Source: CAIZQW01 sp942493055 (GTDB lineage: Bacteria; Verrucomicrobiota; Kiritimatiellia; RFP12; UBA1067). From it: a DNA stretch of 64,000 nt. This document shows positions 35,714-44,300 of the stretch, piece after piece. The first letter of the stretch is position 1; each line of letters begins with the position of its first letter. Location: the NCBI GenBank assembly GCA_942493055.1, contig OW818680.1, positions 4,588,001-4,652,000 on the forward strand. Direction: 5' to 3'. A program made the translations under genes and the position numbers. The notes under the pieces were generated by a model. It was not told the DNA's origin. It made no database searches and saw only the letters and a list, made by a program, of their open reading frames with translations.

Positions 35714-35950
35714 ATGACAAAGTTTGCAGAAATCAGTCCCAAAGCACCAGCCACTTGTGCAGTTTGTAAAAAGGAACTTCAAAAAAATGATCTTGTGAAG
35801 CGTTGTATGAAATGCGATGAGATATTTCACAATACATGCTGGGGCAACTCTGCCAAATGTCCAGCCTGTCATGAACTCACGACAGGCTTGCCGATACGCA
35901 TATTCCTTGGAGGTAAGAATTTTCGAGAAAACACCCCGCAAGCACAATAA
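35714..35950 (+). CDS. Bacterial RING-type zinc finger protein
   Basis: 78 residues, AAAGGAAAG before the ATG. CAVCKKEL...CMKCDEIFHNTCW...CPAC gives the C-x2-C...C-x2-C-x4-H-x2-C...C-x2-C spacing of a RING/PHD-like domain, as in Prok-RING_1. In eukaryotes RINGs are ubiquitin ligases; bacterial ones are mostly uncharacterised. No E2- or ubiquitin-like gene is visible nearby. Confidence 0.75.
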   Translation: MTKFAEISPKAPATCAVCKKELQKNDLVKRCMKCDEIFHNTCWGNSAKCPACHELTTGLPIRIFLGGKNFRENTPQAQ

Positions 35951-36059
35951 GGCACCTGATCTGAATGAGTGACGAAACGGACTATTGAGTATTTCGATGG
36001 CACACCATTAAAACCAAAACAACTTAAAGGTTTGGCAAGTTACAAAGCGGGTACACGCT

Positions 36060-36335
36060 ATGGACAAGTTATTGCTAAAACACGACATTACAGGCGCGAT
36101 TGTTCGCATAATATTTCACACGTCCATAGCGGCACAAGATGTTATTCCTCGCTTTGAGAAGAAAACTAAATCGTTCCACTGTATGAGTTTTAATACACGC
36201 TTTGACAATATTAGCTCTTTAATTAAGACCCTCAAAGAGTTAGCAAAGAATGCTTCGCTTGGCTCAGTAATTATACTTGAACATACAGCGTCTGTTAAGG
36301 GTATACCGCTGTTTGAGCAGATGACCATCGTTTAA
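36060..36335 (+). CDS. Small hypothetical protein
   Basis: 91 residues; a hydrophobic core pattern of strands and helices (GAIVRIIFHTSIAAQDV, SLGSVIILEH). It overlaps a shorter frame at 35969-36157 that begins with TKRTIEYFDG and may represent a broken N-terminal part. Whether the two are one frameshifted gene cannot be settled by reading. Confidence 0.35.
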   Translation: MDKLLLKHDITGAIVRIIFHTSIAAQDVIPRFEKKTKSFHCMSFNTRFDNISSLIKTLKELAKNASLGSVIILEHTASVKGIPLFEQMTIV

Positions 36336-36382
36336 CTTCTTAACTAGAGAATTATCACTAAACGTAATCGGATGGAGGTGAA

Positions 36383-37252
36383 ATGGCTACAGAATATAGA
36401 TATTTTCTAATCAGCTCTGCTACAGATCAGCTGATATATGGAGAGTGTATAGAATGGGAAATGACAGAATTTGACAAGCCATATACAAATTTTCACGAGG
36501 AAAAGATTAGTGCCAATTATTCTCTATACATGGTTGGCAGTAGCTTGAAAATCCATACTATTCAATCAGCAGAAAAGAAAATTTATTTTGATTTTCAAAA
36601 CAAGCAAATAGAGCAGATTAGACTTGAATTTACCTACGAGGATGAGTCCTCGGAATTTATTTCAAAAAAGGATGACGAACTGTTATTTAATCCGTTGACA
36701 GACCTATGTACGAAGAGCGATATTTACTTTACTAAAAATGCCAGGCATGAACAACTTTACGAATGGATAGATATTGATCGGGAAGCTATTAATACGATTA
36801 AGGATTGTATCAATGTGGATTTAAAATCGCACAATGAATTGATAAATACATTTAGTGAATATGTACCATATCGAATTCTGATTGATGCGGAGTTTGTTGA
36901 TAAGATGACTAGACCTGCGGACGTTGCCCCATCACAGATGAAAATTACAGTGATTGATGAATTAAATAAATATCAAAATTGTAATGTTGCTGTTAATTGC
37001 TGGAATAATCAAGCCATAGTAAACAAATTCACATTTAAGGTCTCCGAAAAGTCTAAAGAGTTTACTGTTTCCCCTTTCCCAGACAAAGTAGAACTCATTG
37101 TTGAAAATAATGGGCAAATAATTGTTTGGAAGAAGTACGGCTTCATTAAAAGCATACGAATTTCAAGCACCGTTTCTGTTGGGTCTTTACTCCTTCCAAG
37201 CGGAGATAAAATTGAGTTAACTCATAAATCTAACTTTACTGTTGGGGATTAA
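36383..37252 (+). CDS. Unknown protein A of a three-gene cargo set
   Basis: 289 residues, strong ribosome site GGAGGTG. Beta-rich, with acidic stretches; no signal peptide or membrane helix. The following gene starts 1 base after its stop, so they are translated together. Low GC. I recognise no domain. Confidence 0.55.
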   Translation: MATEYRYFLISSATDQLIYGECIEWEMTEFDKPYTNFHEEKISANYSLYMVGSSLKIHTIQSAEKKIYFDFQNKQIEQIRLEFTYEDESSEFISKKDDELLFNPLTDLCTKSDIYFTKNARHEQLYEWIDIDREAINTIKDCINVDLKSHNELINTFSEYVPYRILIDAEFVDKMTRPADVAPSQMKITVIDELNKYQNCNVAVNCWNNQAIVNKFTFKVSEKSKEFTVSPFPDKVELIVENNGQIIVWKKYGFIKSIRISSTVSVGSLLLPSGDKIELTHKSNFTVGD

Positions 37253-37253
37253 T

Positions 37254-37814
37254 ATGTCTAAATTCAGAGACCATGTACAAGATATTCGTGAAGAAGTAAA
37301 CCATGATCCAATTTCGTGTATCCCTCAACTACATTCGAGCACCCCGCAAAAGTTTGTTAAGAACATTCTAAGGAAATACTCAATAAACGACCTTTTAACA
37401 AACATTACTTTGATTGATCCATTTTTTACGGCTTTGGATATTTCGATATTCATGTCATATTTTGAGCCTATGCCAAAGGTTTCATTAGAGGTTATTTCGA
37501 AATTTGAAACATATGAAGATAACGATACTAATAAAGAAGCTCGGAAAATTAAAATAAAGAGCATGGTTCCTTTTTTCACAACGAATGGCTTGCTTTCAGC
37601 TATTTCGTTTATTCAAACGAAAGAACAAATGCATGATAGGTACCTAGTGTTTTGGAGTTCTAATATTTTACTAGATGTTTTATCTATCGGAGGTTCGATT
37701 AATCAACGTTTTTCCGACAATACGCATATTTTACAAATTACCGATAAGTATTTCGAATATAATGTCATCAAATATATTTCTGCAATGCGTGCTAATAAAT
37801 TGTCAGCGTTTTAG
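37254..37814 (+). CDS. Unknown protein B, PLD-like region
   Basis: 186 residues. KEQMHDRYLVFW followed by DVLSIGGSINQRF resembles the HxD/HxK and IGGSxN strands of phospholipase D-like domains, but with Arg in place of the catalytic Lys. It could be an inactive or divergent PLD-like domain. Start ATG 37254 overlaps the preceding stop region. Confidence 0.5.
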   Translation: MSKFRDHVQDIREEVNHDPISCIPQLHSSTPQKFVKNILRKYSINDLLTNITLIDPFFTALDISIFMSYFEPMPKVSLEVISKFETYEDNDTNKEARKIKIKSMVPFFTTNGLLSAISFIQTKEQMHDRYLVFWSSNILLDVLSIGGSINQRFSDNTHILQITDKYFEYNVIKYISAMRANKLSAF

Positions 37815-37869
37815 GTTTTCGAATTGATAATCCCGCATACAACTACGCAATGTGAAAGAGGAGTTTTTT

Positions 37870-38688
37870 ATGAGATCAATGAGCATAGTTCCACGAGATA
37901 AGTATTCAAGCCTTTTCAAGTGGGCTCTAGAGACGCTACGGTACATTAGTAAACATGACTTATCGATGCTTGGCGAAACTGAACAATTTGAGGCTCTAAC
38001 CCTTAGTAAATATGAAGCAATTTGTGCGCAAGATGCTGAAAAAAGAGACATTTCATTAACAGCACATTTAGTTTTGCATGACTACACTGAACATGAACTT
38101 GAAGAACTATTTGCTGAAGAGGACACTAAAGAAATTGCTACAGCCTTTTTTGTATATAGAAAGAACTTGCCGAAGGTTTTGGATTCTAAGTTAACAATTG
38201 CGCTTACAACATTTCTTAGTGTTCATCAAATCGATGCTACAGAAATTGATTTATTAGGCAAAAAAGAGACTATGAAATTGCTGGCCGACAGGATAATCGA
38301 CAAATCGCAAACTATGTATTCTCAACTTGTCAAAAACTTTTATTCTCTATTGCGAAAACACGGCCATGATGTGATCGATAAAACCTTTATCAGAAAGTAT
38401 ATAGAATGTGCAAATTTTCAGCGTGAAATGACAGATGATTTTCTAAAGTATATCCTTGAAAGCAATGTTTCGAAGCACCCTGATTTTATGAAGATGCATT
38501 CATTAACATGGGATCCTTTTACCAAATCTCGAATGTTCACTGAATGGCTAAAAGTTATTAAACGAATGGAACAACTTAACTTATATTATTTTACTATTCA
38601 TGGTGTTTCAGCGTCTAATATATCTTTTATAACCGAATATCGTAAATTTAAAACTGTTTATGGGTCTCGTATGAGTTTAATGACCTAA
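37870..38688 (+). CDS. Unknown all-helical protein C of the set
   Basis: 272 residues from ATG 37870 with GAGGAG upstream. Predicted entirely helical, with charged heptad-like segments (HELEELFAEEDTKEIATAFF). It follows protein B by 55 bp and precedes a strong terminator. No recognised domain. Confidence 0.5.
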   Translation: MRSMSIVPRDKYSSLFKWALETLRYISKHDLSMLGETEQFEALTLSKYEAICAQDAEKRDISLTAHLVLHDYTEHELEELFAEEDTKEIATAFFVYRKNLPKVLDSKLTIALTTFLSVHQIDATEIDLLGKKETMKLLADRIIDKSQTMYSQLVKNFYSLLRKHGHDVIDKTFIRKYIECANFQREMTDDFLKYILESNVSKHPDFMKMHSLTWDPFTKSRMFTEWLKVIKRMEQLNLYYFTIHGVSASNISFITEYRKFKTVYGSRMSLMT

Positions 38689-38764
38689 TGCTCATTGTTA
38701 CCTCTATTTTATATACCAATTAAAAGACGTCCTGTATTTGCTAATAACTAATATTCTTATAGTC

Positions 38765-38803
38765 TGCACTGTGTTGGTAATTCTTCACAGTGCAGTCTTT
38801 TTT
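38765..38803 (+). terminator. Intrinsic terminator of the cargo block
   Basis: TGCACTGTG (38765-38773) pairs with CACAGTGCA (38786-38794), followed by GTCTTTTTT. It closes the three-gene set and separates it from the terminase operon. Confidence 0.85.
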
Positions 38804-38863
38804 GTCCAAAATACGTAAAGAATCCCCCTCGGTTGACATTTCAGGCATACGTAGAGGAACGTT

Positions 38864-39214
38864 ATGCCGTTATTTCAGCCAGGACAATCAGGGAACCCAA
38901 AGGGGCCGCCGTTAGGCGTTTCCAAGGGGCGTAGCCTTGCCTTGAAGACCCTTGATAACTGGTTTGAAATTGAGGGAAACAGACGGAAGTACGTAGAGCG
39001 TCTCACCGAGGAAGCGATGAGGTATCCGATCCGCTTTGCCCGTGATGTCCTGATCCCGTTACTGCCCAAGGATGTTTTGGCTATCAAGGAGGGTGACGAC
39101 GGCAAACCAGCGGTCTGGCGGTTCCTGACTGAGGTTGGCACAGGCGAGAGTCAGGCTGACCAGCTCTCCGACAACATAATTGAAGCGGAGGTTCTGGATG
39201 TCAGCAATCCTTAA
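38864..39214 (+). CDS. Small terminase-like protein
   Basis: 116 residues beginning FQPGQSGNPKG, the hallmark of the DUF5681-type N-terminal region found immediately before large terminases. Its end overlaps the next gene by 17 bp. Start supported by GAGG. DNA recognition for packaging is inferred from position. Confidence 0.65.
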   Translation: MPLFQPGQSGNPKGPPLGVSKGRSLALKTLDNWFEIEGNRRKYVERLTEEAMRYPIRFARDVLIPLLPKDVLAIKEGDDGKPAVWRFLTEVGTGESQADQLSDNIIEAEVLDVSNP

Positions 39215-40457
39215 CTATGTCCCGCACCCTGCCCAGATGGAAATCCATAAGGCGAGGAATAGCCGTTTCCGTACGGTTTGCACAGGCCGACGCTTTGGCA
39301 AGACCCTGTGTATGGCCGCTGAACTGCTGGACAGAGGATGTGGAGAGGCTGGAGGCGATTACTGCTGGGTGGCTCCCACGTATGGCATTGCAGACAGAGG
39401 GATAGATGCCTTCAAGGAGATAGCCCCAGGGTTTGTAAGAATCGTGGGCAGAATGCCATCATGCGCAATATTTGAAGGGGTCAAGGGCTTGTGTAGGGTC
39501 TTCTTCCTCTCTTCCGACAACCCTGATTCGATTCGCGGGTTTGGCTTTCAGGGGATGGTTGTTGATGAGGCCGCATACGTATCTGTTGACGTTTGGAACT
39601 ATGCTTTAAGACCGACGCTTGCACAGACTCTTGGATGGGCAGTATTCATCTCCACACCCAGCGGACGGAATTGGTTCTTCGATATGTTTTCACGGGGCTT
39701 GATTGGCGAGGAGGGCTTTACCTCTTTTTCCTTCGCGTCGTCAATGTCCCCGTATTTTCCAAAGCAGGAATGGGAAGAGGCTAAGAGAACACTCCCAGCA
39801 GATGTGTTCCGACAGGAGTACGAAGCTCAGTTTCTCGAAGACTCCGCAGGTGTGTTCAAGGGAGTGAAGGCCTGCACCTTCCCTGATTGTGAAGTACCCC
39901 TGAAGCCCAGCGGTCGGGTAATCATCGGATGCGACCTTGCAAAGCATACGGACTTCACTGTTTTAATCGCCATGGATGCCGCGACTGGCGGCTGTCTGGC
40001 GATGGAAAGGTTCAACCAGATCGACTGGCCTTTCCAGCAACAGAGGATCAAGGAGTTCTGCCAGCAATGGAAGGGAATGCTCATGTTGGACGCGACAGGT
40101 GTTGGAGATCCTGTCTATGATGCCTTGGCAAGAGAACTGCCAGACATCACAGCTTTCAAGATCACCCAGCAGAGCAAGAAGGAATTGATACAGGGATTGA
40201 TGCTGGCAATTGAGAAAAGAGACGTTGGCTGGCCAGCGTCATGGGAGGTTCTGACAACTGAGATGGAACGATACGAGTATGAGATAGGGCCAACTGGAAA
40301 CATCAGCTATAGCGCTCCAGGGGGCTATCACGACGATTGTGTGATCGCGTTGGCGCTGGCACAGTGGGGACGGGCCAAATATGGCATGTGTGAAGGCTTG
40401 TTCCAAGCATTCACACACGGTTGGCACAAAAGAAGTAAAACAGTAACACTGGCATAG
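39198..40457 (+). CDS. Phage terminase large subunit
   Basis: 419 residues from ATG 39198 with GGAGG upstream. Walker A is TGRRFGKT (about residues 28-35), Walker B is MVVDEAAY, and the C-terminal nuclease has IIGCDLAKHTDF, LMLDATGVGDPV and GYHDDCVIALALA with the expected acidic residues. It would pump and cut DNA into capsids. Confidence 0.95.
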   Translation: MSAILNYVPHPAQMEIHKARNSRFRTVCTGRRFGKTLCMAAELLDRGCGEAGGDYCWVAPTYGIADRGIDAFKEIAPGFVRIVGRMPSCAIFEGVKGLCRVFFLSSDNPDSIRGFGFQGMVVDEAAYVSVDVWNYALRPTLAQTLGWAVFISTPSGRNWFFDMFSRGLIGEEGFTSFSFASSMSPYFPKQEWEEAKRTLPADVFRQEYEAQFLEDSAGVFKGVKACTFPDCEVPLKPSGRVIIGCDLAKHTDFTVLIAMDAATGGCLAMERFNQIDWPFQQQRIKEFCQQWKGMLMLDATGVGDPVYDALARELPDITAFKITQQSKKELIQGLMLAIEKRDVGWPASWEVLTTEMERYEYEIGPTGNISYSAPGGYHDDCVIALALAQWGRAKYGMCEGLFQAFTHGWHKRSKTVTLA

Positions 40458-40466
40458 GAGGAAAGA

Positions 40467-40826
40467 ATGAGAAAAGTTTTAGGTATAGCAATCATATTGA
40501 CCGCACTTGGAGGTGTGGCTGGAGACTATTTTACGCGATCAATGGGGACAGGCGGGATCGCCATCACGAACACTCAGAGAAACTCCTCATGGGATTTTTC
40601 CGCTGTGGCAATCAAATTCGGAGACGTGCTACCTGTGTCCACGGAAACGGTACGGGTCTCACGAGTCAGTAGCGGGATCGAGATAGTACTGGCGGCGACA
40701 CAGACCTTTGGCCAGTCCATGGTTATGACACCTCCAGAAGGGTTGTCATTCAAATTCGGTGATATTGTCAAAATCTATGGAGGCGGGGCCACTGGTTCGG
40801 TCCAAGTCTTCACACTCAGCAAATAG
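40467..40826 (+). CDS. Small exported or membrane protein
   Basis: 119 residues; an N-terminal hydrophobic segment (VLGIAIILTALGGVAGDYF) acts as signal or anchor, followed by strands without recognised motif. Lies between terminase and portal, on the same strand. Function unknown. Confidence 0.5.
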   Translation: MRKVLGIAIILTALGGVAGDYFTRSMGTGGIAITNTQRNSSWDFSAVAIKFGDVLPVSTETVRVSRVSSGIEIVLAATQTFGQSMVMTPPEGLSFKFGDIVKIYGGGATGSVQVFTLSK

Positions 40827-40837
40827 GGAGGTTCATC

Positions 40838-41434
40838 ATGTTTAAGACATTAATTGTTGTTACGATGTTGTCAGCTTTTGCCGCTTTGGGGATGTGGATC
40901 GTAGACGGGGTTGAAGTCCAAACCAGCGAGAGTACGCCATCAGCTCCAGTTGAGTTGAGCGTCCGATTTAATGACACAGAAAATTCGGCTATCTGGTATG
41001 TGCTTACAAACAACGTACTTTACAGATACGAGGATGTTTCGGGGTGGATTAGTAACGTCACCCTGTATGACGTCACTTACTGCGACAACCCCTTCCCATT
41101 CACTGCGGAACAGATGCAGACGTGGAGCGTCGAGAATATCTCTGGGCAGTTCACGCCGTATCAGCCGCAATACGATGTCACTGATGGCAGTGACATGCGC
41201 TATGTGGTGACGTTCGAGGAAGTGGACATCCTTGTCGAAAACCGAGCAGCCTTCCCAGACGAAACAGTCTATTCGTGGGCACGTTATCGCTATGGTTCCA
41301 CGCCTTACGGCATGGGCTACGAAGGTTACGCCTCCTGTCTGGGTGATCCGCCCTACACGTCAGGCTTTATCATTCAGTTCAGCGGGATGAATTACCAGAC
41401 CAACGTCACCGAAAATGTGAAAGTGACGCAGTAA
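40838..41434 (+). CDS. Secreted or membrane protein of unknown function
   Basis: 198 residues with an N-terminal hydrophobic helix (TLIVVTMLSAFAALGMWI) and a strand-rich rest containing aromatic-rich segments (YSWARYRYGSTPYGMGYEG). In the capsid operon between terminase and portal; may be a virion or host-surface component. No family recognised. Confidence 0.5.
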   Translation: MFKTLIVVTMLSAFAALGMWIVDGVEVQTSESTPSAPVELSVRFNDTENSAIWYVLTNNVLYRYEDVSGWISNVTLYDVTYCDNPFPFTAEQMQTWSVENISGQFTPYQPQYDVTDGSDMRYVVTFEEVDILVENRAAFPDETVYSWARYRYGSTPYGMGYEGYASCLGDPPYTSGFIIQFSGMNYQTNVTENVKVTQ

Positions 41435-41443
41435 GGATACTTA

Positions 41444-42574
41444 ATGTCATTCATCTATACATCCAAGGATAACCAATGGCGCGAGAATTTGAACCCCCTT
41501 CGCGGACTCACGATGGAACGCATTGTCCGCATGATTGAGGAGGGAGAGCGGGGAGCTATGGCCGACTTGCAATGGTTCTACCAGGGCATGGAACGGGCCG
41601 ACTCCCTGATTGCGACTGTGATTGCCAGAAGAAGGGCTGCGCTCATGTCTGCGGAATGGAATGTCAGGATGGATGAAAGTCCCAAAAACCCAGGGCTGGC
41701 AAGGGAACAGGCTGACTTCCTTCTTTCAGAATATGACCGTATAGGCAACCTTCGTGAAGCAGTATCCTTCCTTGCAACATCCTCTTTCCGAGGCTACGCC
41801 CATCTTGAAAAGCACTATGGCAAGCAAGGAGAAGTGACAAGGCTTGAGCCAGTAGAGCAATGGTTCTGGTGCCGCAAAGGAATGTTTGGGGAATGGCAGT
41901 ACAATGCAGGGGCGAAGTCTGGAATAGTCGATGGAAAGAAAGTGAACAGGGAGAACTTCATTGTATTGGAACAGCCTTGCGCCTTGGACCGTATGCTTGC
42001 CATCTATTATTTCCGACGCAATCTGGCTTTAAAAGACTGGGACGGCTACCTTGAGATATATGGCATCCCAAGCCTCTTCTTTGTCGGTCCCCCAGGAGCG
42101 ACCACCGAAAAGGAAAAGCTCTATGCAGAGATAGCCGAACAGCTTGCCTCGGCAGGTCGTGGATACCTGCCAAACGGGACGACCGTGACGCACGTGAATG
42201 GCGGCGGCTCCGGACGCGCGCCATTCGCCGAGCACCTCACCTACCTTGACAAGCAGATTGCCTTACTTGGTACTGGCGGCACCCTGACCATGCTTGCAGA
42301 GTCTGGAAGCGGCACACTGGCAGGAAATGCCCAGCAGGACGCATTTGATCAGATCGCCCAAGCGGATGCATCGGTCATCAGCGAAGCGTTCCAGCGTGAT
42401 TTTGACGCGCCTTTGCTGGCTGAGGCTTTTCCAGATTGGCCAGTGGAAGCCTATTTTGAAATCGGCATCAAAAAGGAGAATCCCTACGGACTACCCGTAA
42501 ATAAGGATGTCCTTGGCAGAGTCAGCCTTGAATCACCCTCAATTGAACAACCGTCCCCGATGGGGAACGTATAG
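41444..42574 (+). CDS. Phage portal protein, Mu gp29-like (DUF935)
   Basis: 376 residues. The N-terminal region with LRGLTMERIVRMIEEGERG and the downstream ADSLIATVIARRRAAL match Mu gp29-like portals (DUF935). Such proteins form the dodecameric portal ring. Placed after terminase as usual. Confidence 0.85.
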   Translation: MSFIYTSKDNQWRENLNPLRGLTMERIVRMIEEGERGAMADLQWFYQGMERADSLIATVIARRRAALMSAEWNVRMDESPKNPGLAREQADFLLSEYDRIGNLREAVSFLATSSFRGYAHLEKHYGKQGEVTRLEPVEQWFWCRKGMFGEWQYNAGAKSGIVDGKKVNRENFIVLEQPCALDRMLAIYYFRRNLALKDWDGYLEIYGIPSLFFVGPPGATTEKEKLYAEIAEQLASAGRGYLPNGTTVTHVNGGGSGRAPFAEHLTYLDKQIALLGTGGTLTMLAESGSGTLAGNAQQDAFDQIAQADASVISEAFQRDFDAPLLAEAFPDWPVEAYFEIGIKKENPYGLPVNKDVLGRVSLESPSIEQPSPMGNV

Positions 42575-42586
42575 GAGAATAGAATT

Positions 42587-44299
42587 ATGAATATCACTGA
42601 ACAGATTGAAATCATCAAAGCGGAGACCCGTATTGCGAATCGTGCAAACGGTGAAGGCATCCGTAACTGGACACCAGAAGCGCGAGCTAAGAGTCTTGCA
42701 GTGCGTCAGGCGGCAGGATCGGTGTGGGGCTGGAACAAACGGAAACGTGCGACAGCACCCTCTTACACGAGTTCAGGCTATGACAGGAGCATGGATGCAT
42801 TGAATGAGGATGCAGAGGCAGTACGTCGGGATCTTGCATCCCAGCGGTCAGGAGTCCCAACAATAGGCCCTCGGTCAACGTATGCAGACGAGCTGGCTAC
42901 CCAGAGGAGAGAATCTTTCAAAGCTTGGCTTGCTGAAGTACGGAGAACAGATGATGCGATTTCAGACTTCAACGAGATCGTTGCGGTCATGGGTGGCCTG
43001 ACCTCGGGGATCGCAAAAGCCCAGAAGGGTCAGCGGATTGGTGAGGTAACAAGACCTCCTGCGGAGAAAGCGATTGATACGAAAGCCGCGATTGAGAAAT
43101 CCATCCGCAGGAATTTTGATAAACGCAATGCCGACTATCTAAGAAAGAATCCAGATGAACGGGAGATCATGATGGACATGGTTGCAGAGAAAGCCGAATA
43201 CTACTCGGCCCAGCCTGCTCGTAAAATCGAGATTGAAAAGAACGCCTACCGCCAGATCCGCGACAATGGATCCATGAACCTGCGGGAAACGGACAAACCA
43301 AAGACGGATACCTACTACCGATCTGACATGGAAGAGTTCCGCAGTTATGTACGGGAAAAGAATGTTGTCCGTCCTCAGCTTAAGCCTAACGAGTCCGCAT
43401 ACCCCGTAGGTGGAGATATCTGGATAGGAGTAATGCCTAATGGCGATAAACGGATAATCTCTTCCAAAGCCGAAAACGCAGTATTGTATAACCGTAAGCA
43501 TAGTGCCGCCTGTGCCTCGTCTACGGGTGATGAGTGTAACTGCAGTTGCGGAGGTTCTATGCATGGTGGAGGTTCAGGCACCAGCGAGCCTGAAGGTGGA
43601 AGTACTGCCGAGGCGGTCTCCGCACAGGCGAATGATTCCTATACGGAAAACGGTATCAGAGGAATGACCGAAGAAGAGCGTCTTGCTCTGATCGACGAAC
43701 TGGAACGTAAGATTTCCGAAGGCAAGGAGCCTGACGGGGACGCTGAGGAGGAGATGCTGGCTGATCTGAAGAAAGCATCCGCCGACTGGCAGAAGATGGT
43801 GGATGGTTTCCGTAAGATGATCGAGGAGAATAAACGTCCCTCCTTGCAGAACCTTATAGCTCAGCTCAAGAAAGATAATGACGTTGCCAAATACAGGATG
43901 GCTGTCGATGCCCTTTCCGAGGCATATCACACAGAGAGCTTGGACTCCTTTCAGGACAAATTTGAGCGAGATCCGAAAAACAACGAGGAGTTTCAAGACT
44001 TCCAAAGAAAATTCAAAGTTCCAGAAGAGTTTATAGCCCCACCGAATGACAATGGTTCAGACGATGCGCCGCAACAGAATACGGCTGTGGTCGCTCCTGT
44101 CGGGAAGGGACGTTCAATGAAGGATTACCGTAAGCTTGGTTTTGCGGGTATGGACGAGACATGGGCTGGAGAAGCAGTGCGGAAAATAGAAGAACGTGAA
44201 GCATGGGGTACGAAAATCACTGCGGATGAAGCTCGACTTGTTAAAGAGTATAGCGCATTTGTCGATGCTAAGAATGCGTCACGTAAGGCTGGAAAATAG
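42587..44299 (+). CDS. Large phage protein with SVWGWN and CSCGG motifs
   Basis: 570 residues. Residues about 27-54 carry the motif NWTPEARAKSLAVR...GSVWGWNKR, shared with the next gene. Near residues 300-330 is NRKHSAACASSTG...CNCSCGGSMHGG, shared with the protease gene. The rest is charged and partly coiled coil. Probably a virion or internal head protein; no family recognised. Confidence 0.55.
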   Translation: MNITEQIEIIKAETRIANRANGEGIRNWTPEARAKSLAVRQAAGSVWGWNKRKRATAPSYTSSGYDRSMDALNEDAEAVRRDLASQRSGVPTIGPRSTYADELATQRRESFKAWLAEVRRTDDAISDFNEIVAVMGGLTSGIAKAQKGQRIGEVTRPPAEKAIDTKAAIEKSIRRNFDKRNADYLRKNPDEREIMMDMVAEKAEYYSAQPARKIEIEKNAYRQIRDNGSMNLRETDKPKTDTYYRSDMEEFRSYVREKNVVRPQLKPNESAYPVGGDIWIGVMPNGDKRIISSKAENAVLYNRKHSAACASSTGDECNCSCGGSMHGGGSGTSEPEGGSTAEAVSAQANDSYTENGIRGMTEEERLALIDELERKISEGKEPDGDAEEEMLADLKKASADWQKMVDGFRKMIEENKRPSLQNLIAQLKKDNDVAKYRMAVDALSEAYHTESLDSFQDKFERDPKNNEEFQDFQRKFKVPEEFIAPPNDNGSDDAPQQNTAVVAPVGKGRSMKDYRKLGFAGMDETWAGEAVRKIEEREAWGTKITADEARLVKEYSAFVDAKNASRKAGK

Positions 44300-44300
44300 G

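Noticed and set aside
35969..36157. Separate gene starting with a GTG at 35969
   Set aside because: Weak start and ribosome site, overlaps 36060 frame; could be the broken front part of the same gene, so not listed separately.
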